Source of the DNA: Tetramitus jugosus
Taxonomy: Eukaryota; Heterolobosea; Eutetramitea; Acrasida; Vahlkampfiidae
NCBI GenBank assembly: GCA_937625935.1
Contig: OW569376.1
Coordinates: 248,001-312,000 of the forward strand
DNA length: 64,000 bases
Direction of reading: 5' to 3'
Below the pieces are notes generated by a model, which was given only the letters and a program-made list of their open reading frames with translations, ran no database searches and was not told the origin of the DNA. Positions 50,801 through 62,300 of the stretch are shown piece by piece. A program made the translations under genes and the position numbers. Numbering within the stretch: the stretch's first letter is position 1; each line of letters opens with the position of its first letter.

Positions 50801-53800
50801 AATACATCTTCCAGGACAAGTATGAATCAATCATTAGTAGCTGTGTCAATAGTCTACGCTCGGAGCACATACATCTTGACTCTATCAGTTACAACAAGCA
50901 AGCAACAGAAAAGACAGAATCAATTTCGATGGTGATACGTCAACTGAATCAATTGCACAAGATATTCACTCACAACATGTACTACACAGTGTCAGGCCAC
51001 AAGATGAACGGGCGAAAGACTGGTGGTGGTGGCATACTTAAATTGAACAATATCTCACCAACACTGGCTTCGATGAAAGATATAAGATTTGTTCAGTATC
51101 ATAACTCTATTCCAATGCCTGGTAGCGCTGACATTGACACCATACAAGAAGCAAGTAGTTCAAATCCAAGCGTTACTAATGGTATTGTCACAGTGTCTTC
51201 CTTGAAGGACATGATTCAAATAGTTGCCTCAAAGACAAAGCCAAAACGTTTCAGTGTGTTTGGTTCTGATGGCAAACTGTACACCTACTTGTTAAAGGGA
51301 AGAGAAGATTTGCATCTCGACGAACGAATTATGCAATTCTTGAGAGTTGTGAACATTAGTCTTTTGAGTTCTGGGTCTGACAACAGGTTTTTACGTGCGC
51401 GTCACTACTCTGTTGTTCCACTCGGAGAGAGAAGTGGCTTGATTCGATGGGTCGATGGTGCCCAACCCATATTCAGCCTACACAGAAAATGGTATTTGAA
51501 TAAGCAGGTAGTGGAGCAGAGACAGGCAGGAGCTCAACCGACGAGTACACTGCAACCGTTCAGACCCGTCGATATGTACTGTGAAAAGTTAGTGGCAGCT
51601 CTCAAGAAAGCAGGTATCAAGAAGGCAGTGCACCCCTATCCAGCAGATGTCTTGAAAAAGGTCTATGCCCAAATGGTTTCAGCAATTCCCTCTGATTTGT
51701 TGTCCAAGGAGTTGTGGCTCAAGTCTGAAAACTTGAATGAGTGGTGGGACAAATCTCGCTCATTTAGTCGTTCACTAGCTGTGATGAGCATGATTGGATA
51801 CGTGATTGGACTTGGTGATAGACACTTAGACAACATACTGTTGGATACAAGCAGTGGAGAAATTGTGCACATTGACTATAATGTTTGTTTTGATAAGGGG
51901 TTACTGTTGAAGGTACCTGAAGTTGTTCCATTCAGAATGACTCCTGTCTTGCATGATGCACTGGGTCTCACTGGTGTGGAGGGCACATTCCGAATGACTT
52001 GTGAGAAAACATTGAATGTTATGAAACAATCAAAGCAGACACTGTTGATGTTGTTGGAGGCATTCATCTATGACCCGTTGGTTGATTGGCAAACACCGAG
52101 CACTGTTGTTACACGAGACAATCATACCATACATCAGAGTCCAGATGAGATGGATGAAGTAGTATCTTCTGGTAGTAAGACGACGGAGCATAAAGTGGCT
52201 CTTCGTCTGTGTGCGAGTCGAATGGAAGAAATAAGACCACAACTCAAGAAGGTCTTCCACAATTTTGAAGAGCAATTAGATCACAATCGTAGCTCCTACA
52301 CTAAATGGGTAGAATACTTGCAGAATCAATCCGGTTTGATTTTCAAGTTTTCCAGTATGGAGAAGCCTTTGTCTATGAATAAGGAATCTCATGCATCCAT
52401 CGAAATTCATAGCACGACGAGTAGCGTGACAGAGGATCAGGAAATTATGGTGAATCAACAGGTCGCTCTATTGGAAGGTGAGTTGAAGAAGTACTCTGAT
52501 ATTTCAGAGTCTCACAACAAGATGTTCGAATCTGTGGTCGCTGTGGATGCTAATTCTCTGGCAGCCTGCACAACCATCAATCCCGCCCTCCTTCACTCAC
52601 CCAATCCTCAAATTGCACATGTAATGCCATTCATCCATCAAGTCATACCTCCTCAACTGATCACTCTCTCCCAGTACCAACTGCTGGAGTCACAAGTCAT
52701 GAACCAGGTGAATACTTTCAACATGAATGTTCAACAATTGATTGACACATTCTTGCAGTATCGTAGCCATATTTCCTTATTCTCGTTTATGGAGTTCATG
52801 CAGTCGGACAAGTCATATATTTGGAGCAGCTATTTGCAACAAGTGTTAATTGATCCTACATTGGTCAACATTGATCAAATGTTGGAAAAGTTTGCATCTC
52901 TGAGTAGCCGTGAGAATATGCTCAAAACAATTCAAAGTATTCAATCCTTCTCCAATCAATCCAAACGTCTTTCATCCATTCTTCAGTCATGTCAAGAAAA
53001 GTTGGACCATTGTTTGGCTCGGGTCCAATATTTGGACAAGGATAGACAAGAGAGCTTTGAATTATTTGTTACGTTCAATCACCAATTTTCATCATCTCAA
53101 CAGATCATACCTGACATACTCCGTTTCGTTCTGGGATCCATCTCCAGTGAGTTGGCAAGTACCATCGAACGAGGTGGTGACAACAGTGGCATCATCGCAT
53201 CTGGAGAAAACACCACGAAAGAGCTTGCACTGGATTGTAAAGCGCTACGGCAACTATCCAACATTGCATCCAAACTCAAGGTCTTGAAGGAAGTACAACC
53301 TCACCTTACTCACCGTTCAATATCTGTACCCCTTCAGCCTTCTGCCGCTCAGATTGATCTACTGACGGACACTCTATATCAACTCATCTCGAGTGTAATG
53401 GATCTGTTGAACAAATTCCGTCGTATCTTGCTACCTGAAACACAGAGTGCAATTCAAAGTGGTCATATTACTGTTCTTCATGAGTTGGAATCGATGATTC
53501 AGTTGTCAACAAGATGGAAACAACAACAACAGCAGCCACACAACAGAACCTCAATCATGACTCAGTATCAGCAACAAGTTTCACTAGATCAATCCAATCC
53601 ATCATCCATTCTGCTGGCAGCATATGACAGCTTGTTTGTTGCATGCGAGAAGCAATTTAGAGAGCTAAGCACCGTAGATTCCGTGGCACTGGAGCAAATT
53701 CTATTCGACTCCAAATTGACAACGATAGGAGCTCTGTTGGAAACAATCATGGAGCACTCTCAGCAGCACTCCCACCATCATGATGATCGAAATGAAGAAC

Positions 53801-55527
53801 TTTCCATGTACCAAACATGTATCAATGCTATACAACAAGGTTATGTCAATGTATTGATTCAACAAGTCTCTCTGAGAACACTGTCCAGTTTGCTCAACAC
53901 TTGGAATGATCGATTCGCAGAATCAATTGCGTCATTCTCTGAGCAAGAACAATCATTATTCGGCAAATTGGACACTGTTATCCTTCAACAACAAGAATAC
54001 GACTGGGAGAAGATTGAGGTACAATGGCTACACATGCACCAATCGTTCATTCAGCACAGCTTGGACTCTGTTCATAAGGAACTAACCAAGTTTGTCTGGT
54101 CCAGTTGTTACTATGATCAAATCCCAGAGGTTCCAGAGTGCAATGACAACAACAACAATTTGGTCTCGACAATCATCTCCGGTTTGGTGCAATCCAAACA
54201 TCACATCATGAATCAATTACAACTTCAAGTCAACTCACTCAGTGTGCTTGTCTCTCAAATGAGTGCGTCAGTCAGTTCATACATGTCCATCGAGTATCAA
54301 ATCCTATCCATGTGTATTTCCTTGAGTACATCGATTGGTCTCAGCCAGGATCAATTGACTGTACTGTCCAACAATTGGCAGGAGAAGAAATTGGTGATTG
54401 AATCATGCATATTGAGTACGATGAGTCCTGTGGCGTCCTTTATTGAACTATGCAAACAAGTGATAACTATGGAACAATCAATCTATAGGAGAGCCTCATT
54501 GACCCCCCATTCTCACTCTCACACGACAGAGGACAAGAGCAGCCATCCTCCTCATCATGAATCTTCAGAGGAAGAAAGTCAATTGATCGAGCTGATTGAG
54601 GGATGGAGATCAGTGATCAATCAGTTCTCTCTCATTCAGAAACAAGCTTATCATGATAAGAACTATCGTCGTGCCTATGATCAACTCTTGGTTCGATACA
54701 AGAATATCAGTGGAACGTTCCAACTGCTGGCCAACAAGTGGTTGAGTGAATGGAGAATGTTTTTGGGTGACATTGGAAGGCAATATTGTGAATTGTTGAC
54801 TGAGATTGAACAATCGATGGAAGGTCTCGATGTGACAGAGAAGAAACTGCCTCCATCCGCTTCGTCGTCTTTCGTCAATAATACTGTGCCACCACCATCA
54901 CCACCACAACAACAACAAGAAGTGCAAGAGTATGACAAAGCTGGACAACAGTTTGTGGAATCATCATCCAAGAACACAATCACCTCGGCTGTCAACAGCT
55001 TGCAATCCACCATTCACAATCAATTGAAACTGTTGGATCAGTTGGGTCATTTGTTGAACGAACAGGAACGAAAGTTGCAGTCTCTTGTGTCTCAGCGACA
55101 ACAGCATCAGCAGCCCGTCATTGTGATTGAAGACCAGCCCATGGATTCACAAGTGATTCAAGATTTGTTCAGTTGTAAATCATTCGTGATGAGTTCATTT
55201 GAAACAATGATTGTTTCATGTGCTCAAGCGCACAAGAACATTCAAGCACAGATGGATCAGATATTACAAATGGTTGGCAACGTCACTTCAGACGAAGAAA
55301 TCTATTCTCTTCGTAGCAATGAGAGTATCGAAGAACAATTGTCTGTTGCCGTGAATAACGTGTATGGAGAAGGTAGTAATGCCTATGCCATGGATGTCCT
55401 GCTTCGTGTGGCCCAAAGATTGGAAGATCGACGCACGATTTCCGAGCAGGTAGAGTTTGTTATTGCTCAGGCAACCAGCATTTACAATTTGTCATCAATG
55501 TATGAAGGATGGTGTGCATTCTGTTAA
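44860..55527 (+). CDS. SMG1: SMG1 phosphatidylinositol 3-kinase-related protein kinase
   Basis: 3555 residues in one 10.7-kb exon from an ATG at 44860. Residues 1-700 are helical HEAT-like repeats interrupted by Ser, Thr, His, Gln and Asp runs. A FAT region follows. The kinase starts near 2120 with KPKRFSVFGSDGKLYTYLLK (ATP loop) and LHLDERIMQFLRVVN; the catalytic loop is GLGDRHLDNILLD near 2320 and the Mg site is VHIDYNVCFDKG. PEVVPFRMTPVLHDALGLTG and GTFRMTCE are particular to SMG1. An insert of about 1100 residues separates the kinase from a C-terminal FATC (EQVEFVIAQATSIYNLSSMY, ending GWCAFC), as in animal SMG1, where the insert is similarly long. SMG1 phosphorylates UPF1 in nonsense-mediated mRNA decay. 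Kinase motifs are intact, so it should be active. Confidence 0.94.
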   Translation: MSHQNITTTTSNNHNIHHVDDHSLLDNQWKQLCNGLILAHANSVHLNNNNDTSSITQQQQQQLQISQSIQSFLLENERRMVQLILHQTVQSHTIPLLNHLFSLLLLWLSSPSPPSSATTTTTTTTAANTTTTTSSTTLLIHTIAQLISIYDVDDDDDDDDNNSEKNHHHRLLIVDWLLPIMSNPSSLLNTLMTHKNRVIHACLLILKQYIVLLTTHQQQQLQQQSSSSSSTSLISQHLFSSIMNTCRDVLDDCSSIHQIHSATAASTIATNVPHVSPSTPITTTTTTTTPHTTLVPNSDMILEQTMEVMQLIVHHHYSHPTTTTISTISTTTELPSSLINDVMDVLVGWYLDRDTSIRLRNLISQCFTHTIKPLMIHSSVHHHHHHSIVLHMLDQLLNDMKNSTEEKPYQLFVSCFTMLIPLLIGGSSSHINGTTHNDTSDTTSSTNSSSSSSNSIHLLIHRLLNVFIQSLDKFTDKHRKIWKSTSECILAIAKTHLLFLPLSSSSSSQQTPVHHHHHHHHPHHHYYYQHHHLTSCMEYYGKVLKQSTKFELSLDWFDSVVQLLNIVLSSQSSTNTTGGGGAMMVVQFHHFTPLMSSIVSFVQMIQNTNSDVHLQFGKIYHLVIQSLLVLSSSSSSSTTTTTTTTSTTTHNNMNHGGEFNNSAVAVDNRSIIVDHDCPSLEQLLSFMMNDIPSLIVDNKNKKTNKKKKKLQQRSSKKQQHDGMDQQSDDDDDDEDDDDENVHDSDEDHDAVDVNVKNSKNSIHHVESSEDIGGIIDYAQWNHTTQLIVTFQLSMLNYVISLFMKSHHTTSHKYAYQLTQCIMNRYQDWMPLIYLSPTLYYLFVKNLSSQHTQLLSLLFLSSASHADHHEDENVSVMRNQLSLVHQLCHMMMGHHSRNSDALPCEIKIVFLSWIHSIIVACSSHHQSFTTDSNSFVKTLLKMTNDNVHNNPRIGEETTTGIVDQRSPLFKLLSCLLSNDPHVQVRSMAVQLTSSMIQGMLTQTINESLSQCRDACLFQLMSLLFVSIGDRNESVWQTSIHEMSHFAPLLMDSVLWNNFKLYRTNQASCLPDASQSMIALQQQQQYMNSVLFKSDDFLKLFQFFTGDHSPSDGSHTLAHFDRMYQLIPSHLLMMTNRQPYQANDSIITNEIVFDQWIIHEATRYCLFHRFRTSFGNAVQTFEQFESVLKGMIHEQKQLKGQTNVSQALTRRISLFVDFLNELEKQLTLVIDGLKLSEYPANVHTFFQANAKVCQDWFSRLRPLIVKVSMTTRTATTSQIRNTLSGLSELKNQLLNNIGHPSVFIRGYNELETILIDLCVTLSLNGDSDMIVGLLATLKHIIDQLDSTSYAHVQQRAMLLESALHGTLNQGCGRYERAIEYYESAIKVSPSETALSEYTRMIVINQLLNCYGYCDESQLSSQRDSHSSSFVHNSVKYEQVLSEFDTVGRNTSMEDELSLHKVSGCLLEQKRLLDSDCSSFSVALPFRSELLSMARATSNEIGSYFALMHLSILVTNQPAPQREEDVVPFETADYLFSRVTSDHKTKLFYLNQKSQLMTKKMITSDPSLLVVQSEVNRALHNFNACEVVLDNMEKLYNAQKRIKKSASDFDLVKVHYERALLLHDRDADRVRGIECLCKAIRLCNDHPSTAQHQHQLSRMLVQLYDWSSNNSNVNSEDVHQLIISSCDIHKTEQATSNDITTRGEDLLRELLLKAVAVDPHDRTSLVKYARWCQSQDMIEEAIVYYLKSLQQQFNGTDPANAIRELNVNIVLQLLRFFTDYKRCVSLLENESIMTAIDSTAAFVWFDIIPQILSHIGDLQRLEKEDAPTADAIKRNNVIKKLLVKIGKERPQLVVYPIIVGTRCNPSDESTTGRMYREILFEIVTCSPSSHARMFDGVELFVNELSRITLLREERWMNAIPILVRRLEKALDIVRSLPTAAMQQESPSLLVDNAWNSYVQTVSDVLTAIEQLFEDTSSAPETKQEYIFQDKYESIISSCVNSLRSEHIHLDSISYNKQATEKTESISMVIRQLNQLHKIFTHNMYYTVSGHKMNGRKTGGGGILKLNNISPTLASMKDIRFVQYHNSIPMPGSADIDTIQEASSSNPSVTNGIVTVSSLKDMIQIVASKTKPKRFSVFGSDGKLYTYLLKGREDLHLDERIMQFLRVVNISLLSSGSDNRFLRARHYSVVPLGERSGLIRWVDGAQPIFSLHRKWYLNKQVVEQRQAGAQPTSTLQPFRPVDMYCEKLVAALKKAGIKKAVHPYPADVLKKVYAQMVSAIPSDLLSKELWLKSENLNEWWDKSRSFSRSLAVMSMIGYVIGLGDRHLDNILLDTSSGEIVHIDYNVCFDKGLLLKVPEVVPFRMTPVLHDALGLTGVEGTFRMTCEKTLNVMKQSKQTLLMLLEAFIYDPLVDWQTPSTVVTRDNHTIHQSPDEMDEVVSSGSKTTEHKVALRLCASRMEEIRPQLKKVFHNFEEQLDHNRSSYTKWVEYLQNQSGLIFKFSSMEKPLSMNKESHASIEIHSTTSSVTEDQEIMVNQQVALLEGELKKYSDISESHNKMFESVVAVDANSLAACTTINPALLHSPNPQIAHVMPFIHQVIPPQLITLSQYQLLESQVMNQVNTFNMNVQQLIDTFLQYRSHISLFSFMEFMQSDKSYIWSSYLQQVLIDPTLVNIDQMLEKFASLSSRENMLKTIQSIQSFSNQSKRLSSILQSCQEKLDHCLARVQYLDKDRQESFELFVTFNHQFSSSQQIIPDILRFVLGSISSELASTIERGGDNSGIIASGENTTKELALDCKALRQLSNIASKLKVLKEVQPHLTHRSISVPLQPSAAQIDLLTDTLYQLISSVMDLLNKFRRILLPETQSAIQSGHITVLHELESMIQLSTRWKQQQQQPHNRTSIMTQYQQQVSLDQSNPSSILLAAYDSLFVACEKQFRELSTVDSVALEQILFDSKLTTIGALLETIMEHSQQHSHHHDDRNEELSMYQTCINAIQQGYVNVLIQQVSLRTLSSLLNTWNDRFAESIASFSEQEQSLFGKLDTVILQQQEYDWEKIEVQWLHMHQSFIQHSLDSVHKELTKFVWSSCYYDQIPEVPECNDNNNNLVSTIISGLVQSKHHIMNQLQLQVNSLSVLVSQMSASVSSYMSIEYQILSMCISLSTSIGLSQDQLTVLSNNWQEKKLVIESCILSTMSPVASFIELCKQVITMEQSIYRRASLTPHSHSHTTEDKSSHPPHHESSEEESQLIELIEGWRSVINQFSLIQKQAYHDKNYRRAYDQLLVRYKNISGTFQLLANKWLSEWRMFLGDIGRQYCELLTEIEQSMEGLDVTEKKLPPSASSSFVNNTVPPPSPPQQQQEVQEYDKAGQQFVESSSKNTITSAVNSLQSTIHNQLKLLDQLGHLLNEQERKLQSLVSQRQQHQQPVIVIEDQPMDSQVIQDLFSCKSFVMSSFETMIVSCAQAHKNIQAQMDQILQMVGNVTSDEEIYSLRSNESIEEQLSVAVNNVYGEGSNAYAMDVLLRVAQRLEDRRTISEQVEFVIAQATSIYNLSSMYEGWCAFC

Positions 55528-56355
55528 GGTTGACCTCTGCCGATAATAATCAATAAAATGGAGTATTCGTACGAAGAACCGTTGAACTTAGCTTAACAAA
55601 GACAACTAATTACCTTGTAAATGAGACAATTAGCGCAGGAGCCCAGACGTTTGGAATCCATTGTCGCTACATGCTCATACAGCTAACAAGGACAAACAAT
55701 CAAGCACAGGCGCGGAATTCTTAAAACGCAACAACAACGCAAAGACGTGGTGTCTCTGTGCTACCGCATTTCGCAGAGATTTAAAAATACTCTCATGTTC
55801 AGTTTATTAATATTTATACAAGAATACTAATATAATATTAATATTTAGTTGTTTACGTTCTCAGCATAAATATACTTTAATTTGTTTTATACATGTTTTC
55901 TTTCATGAATTTTGTGTAATTAAACTTCAAATATTTTGGTATCCATTTCTGGAAGTACCAGTTGATTCCAACATACCTGCTCCTGAAAGGTATTAACCGT
56001 CCTATTTGGAAAGGAATGGGGACGGTTGAATCCTTTCAGGTTTCTCTATCTTTTTAAAAAAGAAAGCTGCAAACAGTGACAAATTTCCGTCTTCTCGGTT
56101 TCATCGATCTGTAAAAGTGGTCAAGACACCAAGTGATCTTCTTCCTTCTTGGGATCAAGTGTCGAAAGGAAGAGTAATAGAACTGAGAATAATATCAGCA
56201 CAATTGGTTGCTTGAGATGATTCATTTTGTAGTTGTAGTATTCAAGAATAAAAACAACGTAGTTGTAAAGCAATAGGCAATCGAACGCAAAGAATTATGT
56301 GACTGCTGTGAGCTTGAACGTCCATGAAAACTCTTGTCAATCATTTCGATTTATT
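55528..56355. other. Intergenic region between SMG1 and the TAF1C-like gene
   Basis: 828 bp, the longest gap in the window, AT-rich from about 55780 to 55960. It contains the 59-nt hairpin at 55982-56040 and a short direct-repeat-like pair around GATCTTCTTCC and TTCTTGGGATC (about 56135-56155). No protein frame of interest and no convincing snRNA could be identified. Confidence 0.5.
55982..56040. repeat. Near-perfect inverted repeat (hairpin), 21-nt arms
   Basis: The arms 55982-56002 and 56020-56040 are reverse complements over 17 of 21 positions: nine matching bases at each outer end (CCTGAAAGG with CCTTTCAGG) and eight inside (AACCGTCC with GGACGGTT), separated by a four-base mismatch. The loop has 17 nt. 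It could fold in RNA from either strand, as a structured non-coding RNA, or be the remains of a small mobile element. No target-site duplication is evident. Confidence 0.8.
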
Positions 56356-59300
56356 TCAAAAACCAAACAGTGTTCCTAGAATGTCCTGACTGTTGGTGCT
56401 TTGCGAGTCGTTTGTCGGTGTTGATAAGCTAAAATTGTTCAACTGTGGCGTGGTGGTGTCCTCCGAAGCAGCTGCGGGGGTTGCCTCCTCAAGGAAAGAG
56501 AAAGAAACCTTCTTGCTCTTATTCTTATTGTCAACCTTCTTCTTCTTGGCAGGCCGTTCTACTTCTTCGTCATCGCTGTCACTCGACGGATGCTTGTAGC
56601 TGTCATCGAAACGTGTTGAAAAGTTGAGTGCAGAGTTGTCCCAGGCGAACCACTGATCCTGCAACGTATTCTTAATGACTTTAAAGTACTTTGCATCTTC
56701 CCTCTGGTTGTCTGGATCACTGTTCTTGGTCGAGGCATCTACTTCATCATTCAGACGACGAAAGACTTGTCGCAGCAACTTGTTCGTGTACGTTCCTCCC
56801 ACATTATTCTCGAGTGGGGATTCCGTCTGATGACTAGCACTTGTCGAGTCTTGTGATGGAACAGTAGCCGACAGTGTATTTACAAAAGCATTGGTATCCA
56901 AAGAGCCCATATACTTTTGGAATCCAGAACTTTCGACTTGATCCTTATTCAATTGCACATTTAGTGCATTGGTAAATACACTCCATTGGGACAATTGGTG
57001 AAGAACAGTGTTTTCAATGGAACTCGAGATGACACTCGTTTCAAACTGTTGCACTCGCACTCTGTTACCTCTGAGAATTGCAATCACATCATCTGCACTC
57101 GATACACTTGCTCGGATTGGGGTGATAGACGTTGGAGCTATCGAACGAGCAGAATTTGCTGCCACATTTGTAATGGACTGTTGCAAGAGTGATAACAATG
57201 TATCTTCGCTATTTTCAATGTTGTTTCTCGCTTCGGCAGAGGTCTTATCCTGACCAAAGAGCAATGAAATGGCACTCAACTGATCTAGCAAGAGTTCTGC
57301 TCGTTGTTCCTTCTCTCTTGTGATCGTCTGATTTTCAGCTTCTTGTGTTGTTGTCGACGTAGTAGGATCTACAATCGCAACAGCGTTTGAACCGTTTTCT
57401 GTTGCTTCTGTTGTTTCTGATGATGTTATTGTTGGAGTGGCTGTCGCAGACTGAGAAGCTATGATTGCATGTGTGTCTTGCGATGGAGCACCAAACAAGA
57501 ATGAGCTGATTGAGTCTCCAGTAGTGCTGTCTTGACTCATCGTGATTGATGACAATGGATCAGGCATGATGCTTTCAGGAAGAGTCAAGGAGTTGTTAGT
57601 ACCACTGAAGAGGGATGATAAAATGTCTTGAGAGGTAGCACTTGCCGGCTGTGACTGCGAATTTGTGATTTGATTCAAGTCAAAATCGATATTGCTCTTG
57701 TTGCCAATAGATTGATGGGTCGTCAGTGGAGGTTGAGATTCGTTGGTGGTAGTGTAGGTGTTGTTGGATGAAGAATTCAGTTGAGAACTCAGATGGGAGG
57801 AGGAAGGTGTTGTGGGCACCATATTTTGTTGCTGTCGTGAGTAAGGATCCTGTGATGGTAGATTGTTTCCATGTAGTCGTGTTCCCAACAATGTACTCTT
57901 GGGCTGCTTGGAAAGTGTACGCTGCTGCTGCTTCCTTCTCCTCTTGTACTTGCTCATTCTCCTGGTAACTTCTTGAATCAATCGAGTCATAATATTGACA
58001 TCGGTATCATTCGTCACCGCTGCATACATGTAGATGGATGGATCTTCAATCTCCTGTGATTTAATAGGGCGTAAGTGTGGTGTCTGTTGTGGAGGTGGCA
58101 AGTATTTGGAGGAGATCCAATGAGTCAAGCGCAATCCATCATTGTGGTATGCAGATGAAAAGAGGCTAAGTGCATCCTTCACACGCTCAACACTTCGAAC
58201 CATATCATGAATTCCCTTCATGGATGGATGAGTGATTAAAAAGTTATAAATCTCCAGCAGAGTACAAGGGCCATTCATTTTAATCCAATAGAAGAGCCTC
58301 AAGATCATATCGAAACTCAACCTCAACGATCTTTTCTTCTTCTTTGCCAGCCGTGCATTTTTTTTCTTCAAACGCTTCACTATCTTCCTCGTTCGATAAA
58401 GTTTGGTGTAGCACTTGGCACACACTCGATCCTTTTTGTTGCACCAGACATCAGGATAGAGCTCACGACATGCATACACATATCTTCCAAGCCGATAATC
58501 CTTTTTCTTTGGGGAAGTTATGGCTTGGCAGCATGCGCACTTCCTTCCACCTTCACTCGTGCTTTGTTGAAAATAAGCAGCAGATGCGAAAGTGGATGCA
58601 GGACCACTTCCCACAGCAACAGAACCCAATCGACTGGCATCCACAACAAAATAATCTCTGTATGGTTTCATCATCTGATCAGATTGTATGTTTTGACGAG
58701 ATGATGTGATACCTAGACAATAGCTAAGTTCTGGTTGATAACAGGTACTGTTGTGTACGAGAGAATTCAATTCTTCATCATATTCGGTTAAATGGACATC
58801 AGCACCACCACTATCTGTTGTTGATGCAATCGGTACGGACGACTCATCCCTTCTCGCAGCTTGTTGTGTCACTTTTGTCCATGACAAAAAGTTGGGCAAG
58901 GAGTCCATGCATGATTTAGCAGCAGATCTCGCCGCCTTCACAACTCCATAATTCATCAACTCTGGTTCGAGACACTGAACAAACACATCACCCAACTCGC
59001 TAGCCTGGAACACTTTAAAGTACGACGACGGTGATTCGCCTGATGATGCATCACTATCAACCACACACAGTCCGTTCATCAACCTCCTCCGGGCACTCGA
59101 ATGGTAGTGGTGAGGAGATGTGAGAAAACTCGAGTCTGAAAAGCAATCCAGATGAATGGGCAAACCGTGGGCAATTGCCTGAGACACCACACTCGTATCT
59201 AATTCATATGTAATATCAGGACCATCCTTGGTTGTTGTTGGTTGCGACTTTCCAAAGAAGAAATTCGTATTCTTGTAGGTATTGAATCGACCAATAGACG

Positions 59301-62300
59301 CATTCCATCTCTTTCTGTCATAGATGCGAACTAATTGACGATAGTTTTCTGGTCTCTTAAAAGATCGGATGGCAACTTCGTGAGGGCTCTCATACGGATA
59401 CACAATCATATTCTTCAAGTAGGAATTGTAGGAGAAGAGCAGATTGATCGTGCATGGATTTCCTCGGCTGCTACTCGTGGATTCATAGCTGTGGAATAAG
59501 AGTTGATTGGGTGGATGCTCAGTTTGGCCATGCTCCCATTGCAACAATGGTCTATCATGCATTCTCTGATCATAAATTTGAATGAACTGATCAGTTGCCA
59601 ATGCAAACTCAAACAGATTGGATGGATTGTTTTTCATTGCATGAATAGGCCCTTGATACCGGACAATGGTCGATTGTGTGATGACAGGTTGTCTAAAATC
59701 TGTTAATCGAACCTGATGACCACTAGTGTTCCATATGATGCTCTGCGGAAAGTGCCCAAATAGTGAGATGAGAGATGAGCAGCATTCATTATTCCGAGAG
59801 GGTGATGAGGAGGAGGGTGATGATGATGCATCCAACAAGGGCACTGTTGTGATGATACTGTTGCTGACGCTGCTCCATACATGACAGTTACCTTCAATGC
59901 TCCCGAGATCATTTTGAGGGGTTATACATCTGATATTTAGCATGAACACACCATACAGTTGAGAGTGATGATGGTTCCATTCGATGTGACTCACCAGTTG
60001 ATCAAACCTCTGGAAAAACACGAGCTTCAAGCGATCAGTGTATATATGCACTGAGAATCTCGTTCTCACGGCAATCAATTGCTCCTGTGGAGAAAAGTAA
60101 TAGGAATATGGGTTCTTGGTCTTTTCATAGCCACTGCTGCTGTTGCGACTATTCGTTGCCTTTGCTGTTGTAACTTGCAGAATTGTATAATCCAACAAAA
60201 TGGGTGTCAAGGTCACTTTGGACAATAGAGATGGTGACACACGATGCACAGGAATCAGATTCAATTGATTCATGATTGGACCACTGCAATAAATTAAGTA
60301 ATGAACATTGTCAATCGTCATGTGATCCAGTGTGTTGCCCAATAAACATTCACTGCTCATGTGTTGTCTTGTGCAACGTTGATTCATGTCCTCGTCAATA
60401 ACACTTCTCAAAAAGTCATCTGGTATTCCACTGCCAGTGAATTGAGAGGATGAGGAGGAGGAAGATGAGATATCATGCATCATTGTGCTCATCCATCTTG
60501 TAACATTCTTGTACGTGCGAGAAGCACTAGATGATACACTGGGATGCAACTGATCACACCACTGGTATCCGTTTTGAAAATCGTTGAAACAGTACGGTTT
60601 CAGTGAATAATTAATGGGAGCAAATCGAATGACATCACTCTTCTCGTGAAGCAACATGTGATCATCCAGAGCGAGATTGGATGAAATGACTTGAGAGCAC
60701 ATCATTCGTTGATTGGCAATCATTTTGGTCAGATCGTCAGTGTCATCCGATGTCGTACTAATCAATGTATCACTCGCACTCGTGTTTGTTGTATAAGTCT
60801 CACTACTCGATACATTGTTCGATTCATTGTTGTTATTGTTACTGCTGCTATCATTGTTCATTATTGAAAGATTTTGACTGTTGCTGCTGCCGCTGTTGCT
60901 ACTCTTGTTGCGATAGTGTTCTCTGCTGATTCGGAATTCACCTCCACTGCTGTTCTCACTGCTCTGATGATTCGTGTAGCGTAAGTTTGTGCGATCATGT
61001 ATCGTTTTTCTCCTCTTGTAGTTGATGTGATTGGGTCTCGATGTCTTTGGTAGCTTGGACTTGAGATTATAGTGCTTCTGGAAGGAGTAACTGTGGTCAT
61101 TGATTTGTTGAGCTGGATACAGGAGTTGTGCATTAATGTAGGACAGAGATTTGAGAGGAACAGTCTGTATGCTAATGGAAGGCAACGGGAAGGGCTTTTT
61201 AAACACGTGCTTGGTTCGCGTCCTTGCATGTTTTCTCAATTTCAGACCCAAGATGTTAATTGTTGTCACAGGCAACAAATCTGTCAACTTTAAACGTTGT
61301 TTTTGTGGTGGTTGTGGTGGTTGCTGCTGTTGATCCTGTTGCTGTTGTTGCTGTTGTTGTTGTTGTTGTTGTTGGTGCTTCTTTTGCAAGAGTGCCAATT
61401 GATTCTTGTTGGTACGTGTAGCACGGTGTTCCTTCTCGGACATGCCCTTCTTCTGCTCCTTGGTGGTGGTGAGAACAGCTTTTGTTGTTGTTGTCGTTGT
61501 CATTGTTGATGAACCACTGACCTCCATCACTTCATCATCATCATCATCAACGTTATTATTACTCGAGGTGCCTACCTCTCGATCCCTATCATTATCATCA
61601 TCATCATCAGCAGTAGCACCACCACTACCACCACCAATAACAACACCACTTTCACTCTTATACGTGCCCTTTTGCGTCAACTCCAGTTTGTTCAATGATT
61701 GTTCTCGCATCATTTGCTGGCTCTCCATTTTCAATAGCTGTTGTTGCGTCTTTTTCTTCTTCTTCTTCCTCTTCTCATGCTGCTTATGATGCTTGTCCTT
61801 TCTATTGCTTGTATTCTTTAGATTCTCATCATAGAAACCATTGTCAACAAAAGACTTGAATCGAATATTGTCCAGTGTAATACTATTGTTTCGCAATGTA
61901 TCTTCTTCCATGATACTGTTGTTGTTGTTGTTGTTGTTGTCATCGTCTTCTTGCTCTCTATTCGACAATAGATTACGGCTACGATGAAGACGATTATGAC
62001 GCTTTCTACTACTACTACTACCACGAGGATTCTTCTTTCGTTCTCTACTCCTTGTGTTCGCATGAGCAGTATCATTGTTATTATCATTCTTATTATCATT
62101 GTTGTTATTGTTGTTATTGTTGTTAGTGTTAGTAGTGTTGTTGTGAGTGGTAGTAGGAATAGGAGTAGTAGGAGTAGTTGCTGTCTTGTTTGTATCATGA
62201 CCATCTGTTAAAGTGTACGTAGTTGTGGTTGTTGTTGATGGTGGTATGGTTTGATCATTTGAGTCACTGCTGCTCAGGAATGGTGAATCATTATCATCCA

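Noticed and set aside
56130-56170. Possible U2 snRNA fragment (GATCAAGTGT)
   Set aside because: The word matches the start of U2, but the branch-point recognition GTAGTA and following stems are missing nearby, so it is likely chance.
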